A stretch of DNA of 64,000 bases from Clostridiales bacterium (GTDB lineage: Bacteria > Bacillota > Clostridia > Oscillospirales > Oscillospiraceae), in NCBI GenBank assembly GCA_004557735.1, contig SFFV01000002.1:105043-169042 (forward strand). Direction: 5' to 3'. Below the pieces are notes generated by a model. It had not been told where the DNA came from. It did not search any database and worked only from the letters and a program-made list of their open reading frames with translations. Every line of letters starts with the position of its first letter. Within the stretch, counting starts at the first letter, position 1. A program made the translations under genes and the position numbers. This document shows positions 25,033 through 32,347 of this stretch, piece by piece.

Positions 25033-26268
25033 ATGAAGCGAATTACAGCCCTGCTCTTGTGCGTTGTTTTGTTTTATGTCCTGACTGTGCCGATATATGC
25101 CGCAGAGCCGGAGACATACAATCTGCGCGTATCCGAATACTGTGAAGCAGCTTCCATGTCGGATTATCGGGAACTCTTCCGTGACGCCGAAAGCAACGGG
25201 ATCGGCGTCGTATTGACCCGAGCCGTGCTGGCCGGCATCCTGTACCGCATTTACGGAAGCGCGGAGGACGCCGAAAGGGTCCCGTCGGACGTAGATGTCT
25301 CACAGTGGTATGCCGCCGGGACTGCGTGGGCCATAAAAAAGAATATCGTCCCGCACGACGGGAGCGGCAGCTTCCGCCCCGATGATCCGGTCACGCGCGA
25401 AACACTTCTTGTTACGCTCTACCGCTGTGCCAATGCCTACGGCGTATCGCTTGACGCGATCAATCCGTGGTACACCTTCCTTGACGGCGGGCTGATGACG
25501 CCGGAGGCGCAGACCGCCGCCTTTTCGCTGCAGCGCGCCGGTGTGCTGATCGAGGATACGGACGGTTTTTTTCATTATAAAAACAGCGTGTCCCTCGCCG
25601 AAGGCGAAGAAGTCATCCTCCGCTTTTTGGGCACGCAGAGGGATATTCTGACCGCGCTTCCCGTTTCCACGGTCGAGGAAAGCGCACCGGTATCGGACGA
25701 TTGGTTTAATGATGTGTGCTTCATCGGCCATTCGCAGATCGTCGGCATGCAGAAATACTCCGGCCTATCCGGTCCGGATTACTACGCCGTCGTCGGCCAC
25801 ACGGCACAGGCCGTTGTAGATTACGAATTCTATGAGCTGCCCGATGGACGATACGGCACGCTCAGCGACGCGCTGCACGCCAAGTCCTACGGAAAAGTTT
25901 ACATAATGCTCGGCATTAATGACAGTTCGCTGGATAAAAACCGTGTGGAAAAGTTTATGACGCCGATGCGGGCGATCCTCGATCTCGTGAAGGAAACGCA
26001 GCCGAATGCCAAGGTTTATCTTCTCTCGCTCGTTCCCGTCGGGCGCTATACGCCGATGAACGAGCTCTACAATCCCGGCAGCACGGTATTCTATTCGCAG
26101 CTCGTCAAAACGCTCTCCCGCGAATACGGCACGGAGTACATCGACCTTTTCCGCATGATGTGCGATAAGGCCGGATACTTTCTCAACAGCTTCAACTCCG
26201 GCGACGGCATCCACATCCAGTCGGACCGGTATCCGGAAATCGTGGAATACCTGAAACGGCACACATAA
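25033..26268 (+). CDS. secreted SLH-domain protein with SGNH/GDSL hydrolase domain
   Basis: 411 residues from the ATG at 25033 (weak SD). A signal peptide covers residues 1-24 (ends IYAA). Residues about 50-200 contain S-layer-homology-like repeats (VVLTRAVLAGILYRIYGS, SGSFRPDDPVTRETLLVTLY). Residues 224-411 form an SGNH hydrolase: block I is IGHSQIVG (Ser234, with His in place of the usual Asp of GDS), block III GIND (294-297) and block V DGIH (Asp391, His394). It is probably a wall-attached esterase or deacetylase acting on glycans or peptidoglycan; the substrate is unknown. A strong terminator follows 4 bases after the stop. Confidence 0.8.
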   Translation: MKRITALLLCVVLFYVLTVPIYAAEPETYNLRVSEYCEAASMSDYRELFRDAESNGIGVVLTRAVLAGILYRIYGSAEDAERVPSDVDVSQWYAAGTAWAIKKNIVPHDGSGSFRPDDPVTRETLLVTLYRCANAYGVSLDAINPWYTFLDGGLMTPEAQTAAFSLQRAGVLIEDTDGFFHYKNSVSLAEGEEVILRFLGTQRDILTALPVSTVEESAPVSDDWFNDVCFIGHSQIVGMQKYSGLSGPDYYAVVGHTAQAVVDYEFYELPDGRYGTLSDALHAKSYGKVYIMLGINDSSLDKNRVEKFMTPMRAILDLVKETQPNAKVYLLSLVPVGRYTPMNELYNPGSTVFYSQLVKTLSREYGTEYIDLFRMMCDKAGYFLNSFNSGDGIHIQSDRYPEIVEYLKRHT

Positions 26269-26272
26269 GCCG

Positions 26273-26309
26273 AAACCCCGACCGTCCTCAGACGGTCGGG
26301 GTTTTTTTA
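26273..26309 (+). terminator. intrinsic terminator after SGNH gene
   Basis: Arms 26273-26286 and 26291-26304 (AAACCCCGACCGTC and its complement), loop CTCA, followed by T residues on the plus strand. It also lies 9 bases past the yebC stop, but on that side only TTT follows the stem. Confidence 0.92.
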
Positions 26310-26318
26310 CGTGGGGAA

Positions 26319-27053
26319 TTACTCTTCGTTCTCCCAGTTATGCCAGACGTTCTGGACGTCTTCGTTATCGTCGAACATCTCGAGCATTTTGGACATGTTC
26401 TTGATATCGCCCTCGTCGGTGAGGGTAATGTAGTTCTGCGGAACCATTTCCACCTGCGCGGAGAGCAGATGATACTTGGCGGAAAGCGCCTCGGCCACGG
26501 CGGCAACGTCATCCGGCTGCGTATAGACCGTGAAAACGCCCTCTTCCGCCTCGAGATCGTCTGCGCCGGCTTCCAGCGCCGCCTCAAAAACGGCCTCCTC
26601 ATCGAGATCCTCGTCCTCGTTATCGATCACGATGACGCCCTTTTTATCGAACGACCATGAAACGCAGCCCGCAGCGCCCATGTTTCCGCCGTACTTGTCG
26701 AAGTAGTGGCGCACGTCGGAGGCGGTGCGGTTGCGGTTATCCGTCATGGCATCCACAATAATGGCAACGCCGGAGGGACCGTAGCCCTCGTAGGTAACTC
26801 TTTCATAGTTATCGGTCGCGCCGCTGCCAAGCGCCTTTTCGATGGTGCGCTTGATGTTGTCGTTTGGCATGTTGGTCGCCTTCGCCTTGGCGATGACAGC
26901 CGCGAGACGCGAGTTGTTCGCCGGATCGCCGCTGCCGCCTTCCTTAACGGCAACGATCATTTCGCGGGCGATCTTGGTGAACGCCTGTGCGCGCTTGGCA
27001 TCCTGCGCGCCCTTGGTTTTCTGTATATTATGCCACTTGGAATGTCCGGACAT
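26319..27053 (-). CDS. yebC: YebC/PmpR-family protein
   Basis: 244 residues. SGHSKWHNIQKTKGAQDAKR at the start, then SGDPANNSRLA and YEGYGPSGVAIIVD, are family hallmarks. Classically called a transcription regulator, YebC-type proteins have more recently been linked to translation of difficult (polyproline) stretches; which applies here cannot be told. It has its own strong promoter, and its SD lies in a stem-loop whose 5' arm overlaps that promoter. The upstream neighbour is the sporulation gene sipL. Confidence 0.95.
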   Translation of the reverse strand: MSGHSKWHNIQKTKGAQDAKRAQAFTKIAREMIVAVKEGGSGDPANNSRLAAVIAKAKATNMPNDNIKRTIEKALGSGATDNYERVTYEGYGPSGVAIIVDAMTDNRNRTASDVRHYFDKYGGNMGAAGCVSWSFDKKGVIVIDNEDEDLDEEAVFEAALEAGADDLEAEEGVFTVYTQPDDVAAVAEALSAKYHLLSAQVEMVPQNYITLTDEGDIKNMSKMLEMFDDNEDVQNVWHNWENEE

Positions 27054-27058
27054 GCTGT

Positions 27059-27091
27059 AATTCCCCCAAACAAAATTCGTTTGAGGGAATT
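27059..27091 (-). promoter_or_regulatory. inverted repeat joining yebC -10 to its SD
   Basis: Arms 27059-27071 and 27079-27091 pair over 13 bases on the minus-strand RNA (one G-U), with a 7-base loop. The 3' arm is the SD GGGGG, 9 bases before ATG. The 5' arm overlaps TATAAT (27089-27094) and the predicted start at about 27082, so only transcripts entering from sipL would contain the whole hairpin. Confidence 0.7.
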
Positions 27092-27117
27092 ATAGCACTT
27101 TCGTGCCCGGATGACAA
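27089..27117 (-). promoter_or_regulatory. sigma-A-type promoter of yebC
   Basis: On the minus strand TTGTCA (27112-27117), a 17-base spacer and TATAAT (27089-27094), with TGC before the -10 (extended). Confidence 0.75.
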
Positions 27118-27126
27118 GAGCTTTCC

Positions 27127-28632
27127 CTATCTCCCGCGCGGAATAAGGATCAGGTCGCCGGGATTCATCGGGCCGGGGTTCGCCGATTCGATCAGTTCGC
27201 ACGTGGATCCGAACTTCTTTGCAACATTCCAGAGCGACTCCGTACCGAGCCGGATCACGATCAGGGACGGGTGTTCGGTCTCGTCCGCGGTCTCCCCCTC
27301 CTCCAGTTCCAGGGCATTTACATAGGTAAGCTCCGAAACTGCCGCCGCGTCGAGCGTAAGCTCTACCGGGCAGCGCAGCTCTACGGCGTTATCCCCGGCG
27401 GCGGCGTAAATGTCGCCGAAGCGTGCCGTCTCCGGCAGCGATATTCCGGTATTCTCTCCATTCTCAAACCGGAGCGTCAGAACGCGGGTCATGGCGGACA
27501 GGCTGCTGCGCTGCGTACGGTAGAGCACGCGGACGCATATGTTTTCGGATATACCGCCTTCCGTCCGAGCGGGAAATGCTGCCGTCACACGGGCGTATAC
27601 GATATCCTTCGGAGAATCCGGCGTTTCCAGCGTCTCGCGCACCGACTGGCGCAGCACCGCCGGACGCACCGCATTCAGCGTGCGGATGACGTCCGTTTTC
27701 AGACGGCAGGTGCTTTTGAGACTGTATGCGTCAGCAATATAACGGATCTCCGTTTCGCTGCGGCAGAATGTCTGCGCGCACAGATGCAGTTCCAAATGGA
27801 GCGCGGTAATACCGTCGCTGCCGGAGAGAGGTTCGAGGTAGCATCCGCCGGAGGTCAGCACAACGGTGGAAAGCTCCGCCTTACCGTTTGCTATGTCGAG
27901 GATCTGGGAAAACGGAATGCGGAAGCTCTGCTGCTGCGGCGTATCATCCCCGGCTGTCAGATACAGCGTATCGAGGCGTACCGTACCCTGCAGGATCATT
28001 TTTCCGCCGACCTGCTTCAGCTCATCGACATTCTCCGTGTGCGAATAGCAGAGCAGTTTTTCCATCGGCGGGCATCCGGCGGGAAGCTCCGCCTCATCGG
28101 AGATAAGGAAGCTCTTTTCCTCTACGCCGGAGAGAAAGCTGACGGTTTTCGTATCGGTCAGTGTGTACAGCCCCGGTGTCGTTTCCGCTTCCGCCGGCAG
28201 TTCCGCCGTTATGCTGCGATAAACGGCTGCCGCGGCGCAGACCCCGGCGCGAAACTGTATCTTCCGTGGATTGAGCAGCTTTGCCTCCGCCGACGATACG
28301 CACACATTCGCAGCAAGCGTATCCGTATCCTCTGCGCCGTCCGCCTCTGCCGAAAAGACGACCGGCAGCTCTGCTTCGATCTTTTGCAGCCGTTCCGAGT
28401 CCTCGCCGATATACAGTACCGTCCCCCGTATGCTCCCCTCGATCCGGATGCTCCCCTGCTGCAGCGTTTTAGAGCGCAGATACACCGCAGCGTCTACGTC
28501 CAGAATGCGGGCGATATCCGGCAGCGTATCGGAAACGACCGTTTCGAGCGTCTCCTCACGGTTTAGTGTATCGGAATAAACAGGAGTGCAGTATTGAATG
28601 GCTTCCCGTTTCAGATTGACTTCCATAGACAT
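27127..28632 (-). CDS. sipL: SipL-like spore protein: SPOCS (DUF3794) repeats plus LysM
   Basis: 501 residues. Three SPOCS/DUF3794 repeats (about 35-115, 170-270 and 310-415) are followed by a C-terminal LysM (about 455-499; SLIVIRLGTESLWNVAKKFG, then LILIPRGR). In Clostridioides difficile SipL binds SpoIVA through LysM and is needed for coat assembly around the forespore. The gene next door here is spoVM, the membrane-curvature peptide that localises SpoIVA, which fits a basement-layer module. A sigma-E-type promoter (28658-28686) precedes it. A second ATG two codons in is an alternative start. Confidence 0.88.
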   Translation of the reverse strand: MSMEVNLKREAIQYCTPVYSDTLNREETLETVVSDTLPDIARILDVDAAVYLRSKTLQQGSIRIEGSIRGTVLYIGEDSERLQKIEAELPVVFSAEADGAEDTDTLAANVCVSSAEAKLLNPRKIQFRAGVCAAAAVYRSITAELPAEAETTPGLYTLTDTKTVSFLSGVEEKSFLISDEAELPAGCPPMEKLLCYSHTENVDELKQVGGKMILQGTVRLDTLYLTAGDDTPQQQSFRIPFSQILDIANGKAELSTVVLTSGGCYLEPLSGSDGITALHLELHLCAQTFCRSETEIRYIADAYSLKSTCRLKTDVIRTLNAVRPAVLRQSVRETLETPDSPKDIVYARVTAAFPARTEGGISENICVRVLYRTQRSSLSAMTRVLTLRFENGENTGISLPETARFGDIYAAAGDNAVELRCPVELTLDAAAVSELTYVNALELEEGETADETEHPSLIVIRLGTESLWNVAKKFGSTCELIESANPGPMNPGDLILIPRGR

Positions 28633-28657
28633 TCCTCTCCTTGTCCGTTTTCAATAT

Positions 28658-28686
28658 ACCGTATGAGGAACGCCCGAAAAATATGT
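28658..28686 (-). promoter_or_regulatory. sigma-E-type (mother-cell) promoter of sipL
   Basis: On the minus strand ACATATT (28680-28686), a 14-base spacer and CATACGGT (28658-28665), close to the Bacillus sigma-E consensus KMATATT-N14-CATACAMT. The -35 abuts the last base of the spoVM stop codon. sipL belongs to the sigma-E regulon in C. difficile. Confidence 0.6.
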
Positions 28687-28745
28687 CACAGCTTCAAAAG
28701 CATCCGATAGAGAAACCCCGGCAGCCGGATATAGATGACCTTCAT
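28686..28745 (-). CDS. spoVM: stage V sporulation protein M (19 residues)
   Basis: Tiny gene encoding MKVIYIRLPGFLYRMLLKL behind a perfect SD (GAGGAGG, 7 bases before ATG). Bacillus SpoVM is a 26-residue amphipathic peptide with the same start pattern. Met1, Lys2, Ile6, Leu8, Pro9, Phe11 and Leu12 are identical, and Pro9 is the residue critical for recognising the convex forespore membrane. This copy lacks the last seven residues. SpoVM anchors SpoIVA to the forespore. Context fits: sipL is next, and the order prpC-prkC-rsgA-...-spoVM is as in Bacillus, minus rpe and thiN. It lies 12 bases after the 53-residue membrane protein gene. Confidence 0.85.
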   Translation of the reverse strand: MKVIYIRLPGFLYRMLLKL

Positions 28746-28757
28746 ATACGATCCTCC

Positions 28758-28919
28758 TCAACAGCAATTTCGATTGATACATATGCCGACGCCGATAAGA
28801 CACGCGCCGAGCAGGAACCACCAGAATCCCGCCGGGAGGATCTGCGAGAGCAGGACGATAATCCCCACTGTCACGATGATCCATCCGACGGGGGTTTTTC
28901 GCCGATTTCCGGTCCGCAT
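28758..28919 (-). CDS. small membrane protein, 53 residues
   Basis: Starts MRTGNRRKTPVGW; a basic N-terminus is followed by a glycine-rich hydrophobic stretch (about 13-48) that can form two helices (GWIIVTVGIIVLLSQILP and FWWFLLGACLIGVGI), ending NRNCC. The SD GGGGGG is 6 bases before the ATG at 28919. An in-frame ATG at 28943 lies in a hairpin loop and would add MVRIGGLY. No known family is certain. It lies directly before spoVM and sipL, so a sporulation-membrane role is plausible but inferred. Confidence 0.65.
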   Translation of the reverse strand: MRTGNRRKTPVGWIIVTVGIIVLLSQILPAGFWWFLLGACLIGVGICINRNCC

Positions 28920-28926
28920 ATAAAGC

Positions 28927-28970
28927 CCCCCGATGCGAACCATGCTTTACTACATAGTACGCACCGGGGG
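28927..28970 (-). promoter_or_regulatory. stem-loop with SD of 53-residue membrane protein in its 3' arm
   Basis: Arms 28927-28937 and 28960-28970 pair over 11 bases on the minus-strand RNA (one G-U). The 22-base loop contains a smaller palindrome (TACTATGTAGTA, 28948-28959). The 3' arm ends in the SD GGGGG. It lies 11 bases after the rsgA stop; CTTTATATG follows, a poor terminator tail. Confidence 0.7.
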
Positions 28971-28981
28971 ACCATATGTTC

Positions 28982-29869
28982 TTATTCCGTTTGACGGACT
29001 TCCCAGTCCTTTTTCCGGTTTGCCAGTTCCCACAGGCGGCGGTAGGATTCCAGCCGGGACGGATGGATCTTCCCCTCTTCCGCCGCCGCACGCACAGCAC
29101 ACTCCGGCTCATTTCGATGAGTACAGTCCGTAAACCGGCACGCGCCGAGATACGGTTCAAAATCCGGAAAGCAATATTGCAATTCCGCCGGGCGGATGGA
29201 TTCCATCCGCTCGATATCAAAGGAGCCAAAGCCCGGTGTATCGGCGACATATCCGCCGTTTTTGAGCGCGAAAAGCTCCACATGGCGCGTCGTATGCCGT
29301 CCGCGGCCGAGCTTGTGACTGACCTCACCGGTGAGCAGCGAAAGCTCCGGCGAGAGCGCGTTCAAAAGGCTCGATTTTCCCACGCCGGAGTTGCCCGTAA
29401 AAGCGCAGACCCTGCCGGCAAGCCGTTCGGAAAGCTCCGGCAGTCCTTCGCCGGTAACAGCGCTCGTCCGCAGAACCGGGATGCCCGAAGCGGAATAAAC
29501 CGAGAAAAGCTCATCGCCACGGTTGAGATCCGACTTATTGATGCAGAGAAGAAAGCCACAGGAATGATGCTCCGCAACCGCGGATACGCGGTCGATGAGA
29601 AAGGGATCCGTGACCGGATTGACCGCTGCAGCAAGCATTACCATAAGATCGATGTTGGCGACCGCCGGACGAATGAAACTGTTCCGCCGCGGAAGGATCT
29701 CCCGCAGGCTGCCCGTGCCGTCCGGCGCAATATCCAGCCGCACGCAGTCGCCGACAAGAGGACTTGTTCCGTCCAGCCGGAACTTCCCTCTGGCGCGGCA
29801 CGTGACGAGCTGCGAGCCGGTATCGACATAGTAGTAACCGCTCAGGGCTTTGATGATACGGCCTTCCAT
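28982..29869 (-). CDS. rsgA: ribosome small-subunit-dependent GTPase RsgA
   Basis: 295 residues from the ATG at 29869, 4 bases after the prkC stop; the frame is open further upstream but lies inside prkC. An OB fold is followed by a circularly permuted GTPase: NKSD (111-114) precedes GNSGVGKS (159-166) and DTPGF (210-214). The C-terminal zinc knot uses Cys244, Cys249, His251 and Cys257. It assists 30S maturation, and in Bacillus it is a PrkC substrate encoded next to prkC, as here. rpe and thiN, which normally follow, are missing. Confidence 0.96.
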   Translation of the reverse strand: MEGRIIKALSGYYYVDTGSQLVTCRARGKFRLDGTSPLVGDCVRLDIAPDGTGSLREILPRRNSFIRPAVANIDLMVMLAAAVNPVTDPFLIDRVSAVAEHHSCGFLLCINKSDLNRGDELFSVYSASGIPVLRTSAVTGEGLPELSERLAGRVCAFTGNSGVGKSSLLNALSPELSLLTGEVSHKLGRGRHTTRHVELFALKNGGYVADTPGFGSFDIERMESIRPAELQYCFPDFEPYLGACRFTDCTHRNEPECAVRAAAEEGKIHPSRLESYRRLWELANRKKDWEVRQTE

Positions 29870-29873
29870 CCGT

Positions 29874-31598
29874 TCACTCAATGTTCGGATCCTGTGTCGG
29901 AACAGGCGATGGCGAGGGTGTCGGCGTCGTTTCCGGGCCAAGAGAAATCTGCAGGTAGATCTTGGAGTATACCGCAATTTCCGTTCCCGCCTCTACCGTC
30001 TGGCTCACGACATAGTTTTCCGGGATCGTGCTGTTGTAAACATAGCTCACGGAAACGAGCGTCAGACGAGCTGCGGCAAGCTCCGCTTCCGCCGCGGCGT
30101 AGTCCTTGCCGACGAGATACGGCATGATGACCGTTTCGGTCTTGGCGCCCTGGCTGATCGTAAGATAAACCGTTGCGCCCGCAGGGAGCTTTTCTCCCGG
30201 CGAGGGGCTGATCTGCATCACGCTGTCCGCCGCGACATCGTCGGAATCGGCAAACGTTTTATCCACAACAAAGCCGAGTTTTTCCAGCTCGCTCGTTGCT
30301 TCGCGGTAATCATAGTTGAGTAGGTTCGGGATTTCGGTTAACATAACGCCGGTACTTACGGTCAGCGTCACGTTGATGCCGTCCGAGGTCAGCATATAGC
30401 TCTTACCCGCGTCGGGCGACTGGCCGATGATGATCCCCCGTTCCACATTCGGATCGATCTCATAAATAAGCTCGAAATTGAATTTTTCCTTGAATTCCTT
30501 ACTGTTGATGATGGTTTCATAATTGCTGCCGACAAAATTCGGAATGGCAACACGCTGGTTGACAACGAATATGTCGCTCAGAAAATAGTTCCAGAGAAAA
30601 ACGGCAATGATCAATATGGCGGCCATCACGCCGAAGAAGCCGGAGAGCATGCTGACGCGGTGGGCGCGGCGGCGGCGGCGGATATAGTCCTCCTTGCGAA
30701 GCTCGCCCGCCGTGCTGAGCGGCGCGACGCCGCCTTCAAGCATATCGAGAGAACCGTTGATCGTTTTCTGGAGCGCTTCAAGATCGGCGACGAGTGCATC
30801 GGCCGTTTGATAGCGCTCGTCAAGAGATGCGTCCATGGCCTTCATCACGATTTTTTCAAGTGCTTCCGGCACCGACGGCGCGATCTCCCGGAGAGGCGTC
30901 GGGACGGCGGAAAGATGCTTGAGTGCAACCGTCCGGTCATCGTCGCCGTCGAACGGCAGCTTGCCGGAGAGCATCTCATACATGACGATGCCGAGCGAAT
31001 AGATGTCGCTCCGTCCGTCCACCGGGAGGCCGCGTGCCTGCTCCGGCGAGATATAATGCACCGAGCCGATCGCTTCATTTTCAACATCCGGTACTTCGGA
31101 CTGGAGGTTGGCAATACCGAAATCCGCAACCTTAATTACGCCGTCCTCAACGACAAGGATATTCTGCGGCTTGATGTCACGGTGCACGATCCCCTTCCCG
31201 TGCGCGTGGCTGAGCGCCCGCGCGATCTGCAGGGAGAAGTCTACTGCCTGTGGCGCATCGATCGGACCGTGATCCTGAAGATACTGCTTGAGCGTGATGC
31301 CGTCGATCAGCTCCATAACGATGTATTCCACATGATCGGTGCGGCTCACATCGTATACGCCGACGATGTTCGGGTGGCTTAGCTTGGCGATCGCCTGCGA
31401 CTCCGTCTGGAAACGGCGGCGAAACTTCTCGTTCTTCGCAAGCTCCGGACGCATGATCTTTACGGCCACATAGCGGTTGAGCCGGTGACACATCGCCTTA
31501 TATACGACCGCCATGCCGCCGCTTCCGATAAGCTCTACGAGCTCGTACCTGCCGTCGAGCATCATGCCGCGGTATTTATCCTGATTTTTCGTATCCAT
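29874..31598 (-). CDS. prkC: membrane Ser/Thr kinase with PASTA repeats
   Basis: 574 residues from the ATG at 31598, which has SD GGGGG six bases upstream; an ATG at 31619 overlapping prpC is less likely. The kinase domain (about 18-280) shows GSGGMAVVY (25-33), Lys47, HRDIKPQN (139-146) and DFG (159-161). One membrane helix lies at about 330-352. Three extracellular PASTA repeats follow (about 358-425, 426-495 and 496-562) and bind muropeptides or lipid II. PrkC controls wall homeostasis, and in Bacillus spores it triggers germination by muropeptides. It is paired with phosphatase PrpC. Confidence 0.96.
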   Translation of the reverse strand: MDTKNQDKYRGMMLDGRYELVELIGSGGMAVVYKAMCHRLNRYVAVKIMRPELAKNEKFRRRFQTESQAIAKLSHPNIVGVYDVSRTDHVEYIVMELIDGITLKQYLQDHGPIDAPQAVDFSLQIARALSHAHGKGIVHRDIKPQNILVVEDGVIKVADFGIANLQSEVPDVENEAIGSVHYISPEQARGLPVDGRSDIYSLGIVMYEMLSGKLPFDGDDDRTVALKHLSAVPTPLREIAPSVPEALEKIVMKAMDASLDERYQTADALVADLEALQKTINGSLDMLEGGVAPLSTAGELRKEDYIRRRRRAHRVSMLSGFFGVMAAILIIAVFLWNYFLSDIFVVNQRVAIPNFVGSNYETIINSKEFKEKFNFELIYEIDPNVERGIIIGQSPDAGKSYMLTSDGINVTLTVSTGVMLTEIPNLLNYDYREATSELEKLGFVVDKTFADSDDVAADSVMQISPSPGEKLPAGATVYLTISQGAKTETVIMPYLVGKDYAAAEAELAAARLTLVSVSYVYNSTIPENYVVSQTVEAGTEIAVYSKIYLQISLGPETTPTPSPSPVPTQDPNIE

Positions 31599-31615
31599 AT
31601 CGTTCCCCCGTAGGT

Positions 31616-32347
31616 TCATCGGCGCACCAGCGCCAGCGTGACGTTGTCGGGCGCGCCGCGGTCAAGTGCCATGCGCAAAAGCTCACGGCAAACGGCGTCG
31701 TCATCCGAACGCGCCAGAAGAAGCGATTCCATCTCCCCGGCGCTCACAAGATTGCTCAGCCCGTCGGAGCAGAGCAGCAGCGCATCGCCGGAAAGGATAT
31801 CCAGCCGGAAAATGTCGCTGCGAATGGTTCGCTCCAATCCGACGGCGCGCATGATCACATTCTTTCTCGGATGGGAACGGGCTTCGTCTTCGGTAATCAG
31901 GCCGCGGTCCACCATACTCTGCACGAGCGAGTGATCCCGCGTGACCAGCTGGAGCTGACCGTCTGCCAGCCAGTAGCACCGGCTGTCGCCGACGTTGACG
32001 ACGGCCGCGTCGTCCGGACGGACGAGCGCGGCTACAAGCGTCGTTCCCATGCCCCGGCATCTCTCGTCGCGGAAGGCATGGTCATAAACCTTCAGATTGG
32101 CATACGACGCCGCTTCGCGCAGGATCTGCGCCGCATCCGACGCCGGTTCGGAGCGCAGCATATCCTCCGCATACTGCATGAATGAGTCCGCGGCGACCGC
32201 CGAGGCGATCTCACCGCCATGCACGCCGCCCATGCCGTCGCACAGCGCCGCGAGTACATATTCGCCATCCGGCGAAAGGCTCAGGCGGTAGGCGTCCTGA
32301 TTGGCGGAACGTACTTTTCCCTTGTCGGTAATGCCGAAAGCGTTCAT
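31616..32347 (-). CDS. prpC: PP2C-family Ser/Thr phosphatase
   Basis: 243 residues. The metal-binding PP2C motifs are RSANQDAY (13-20), CDGMGGVHGGEIAS (36-49), NVGDSRCYW, SDGLSNLV and GAPDNVTLALV. It reverses PrkC phosphorylation. The start overlaps the rlmN stop by 4 bases, and the stop lies 17 bases before the chosen prkC start. Confidence 0.96.
   Translation of the reverse strand: MNAFGITDKGKVRSANQDAYRLSLSPDGEYVLAALCDGMGGVHGGEIASAVAADSFMQYAEDMLRSEPASDAAQILREAASYANLKVYDHAFRDERCRGMGTTLVAALVRPDDAAVVNVGDSRCYWLADGQLQLVTRDHSLVQSMVDRGLITEDEARSHPRKNVIMRAVGLERTIRSDIFRLDILSGDALLLCSDGLSNLVSAGEMESLLLARSDDDAVCRELLRMALDRGAPDNVTLALVRR

Noticed and set aside
28938..28975. sigma-E promoter for the 53-residue protein (ACATATG ... 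CGTACTAT)
   Set aside because: The spacing is 11 rather than 14 bases and each box has two mismatches.
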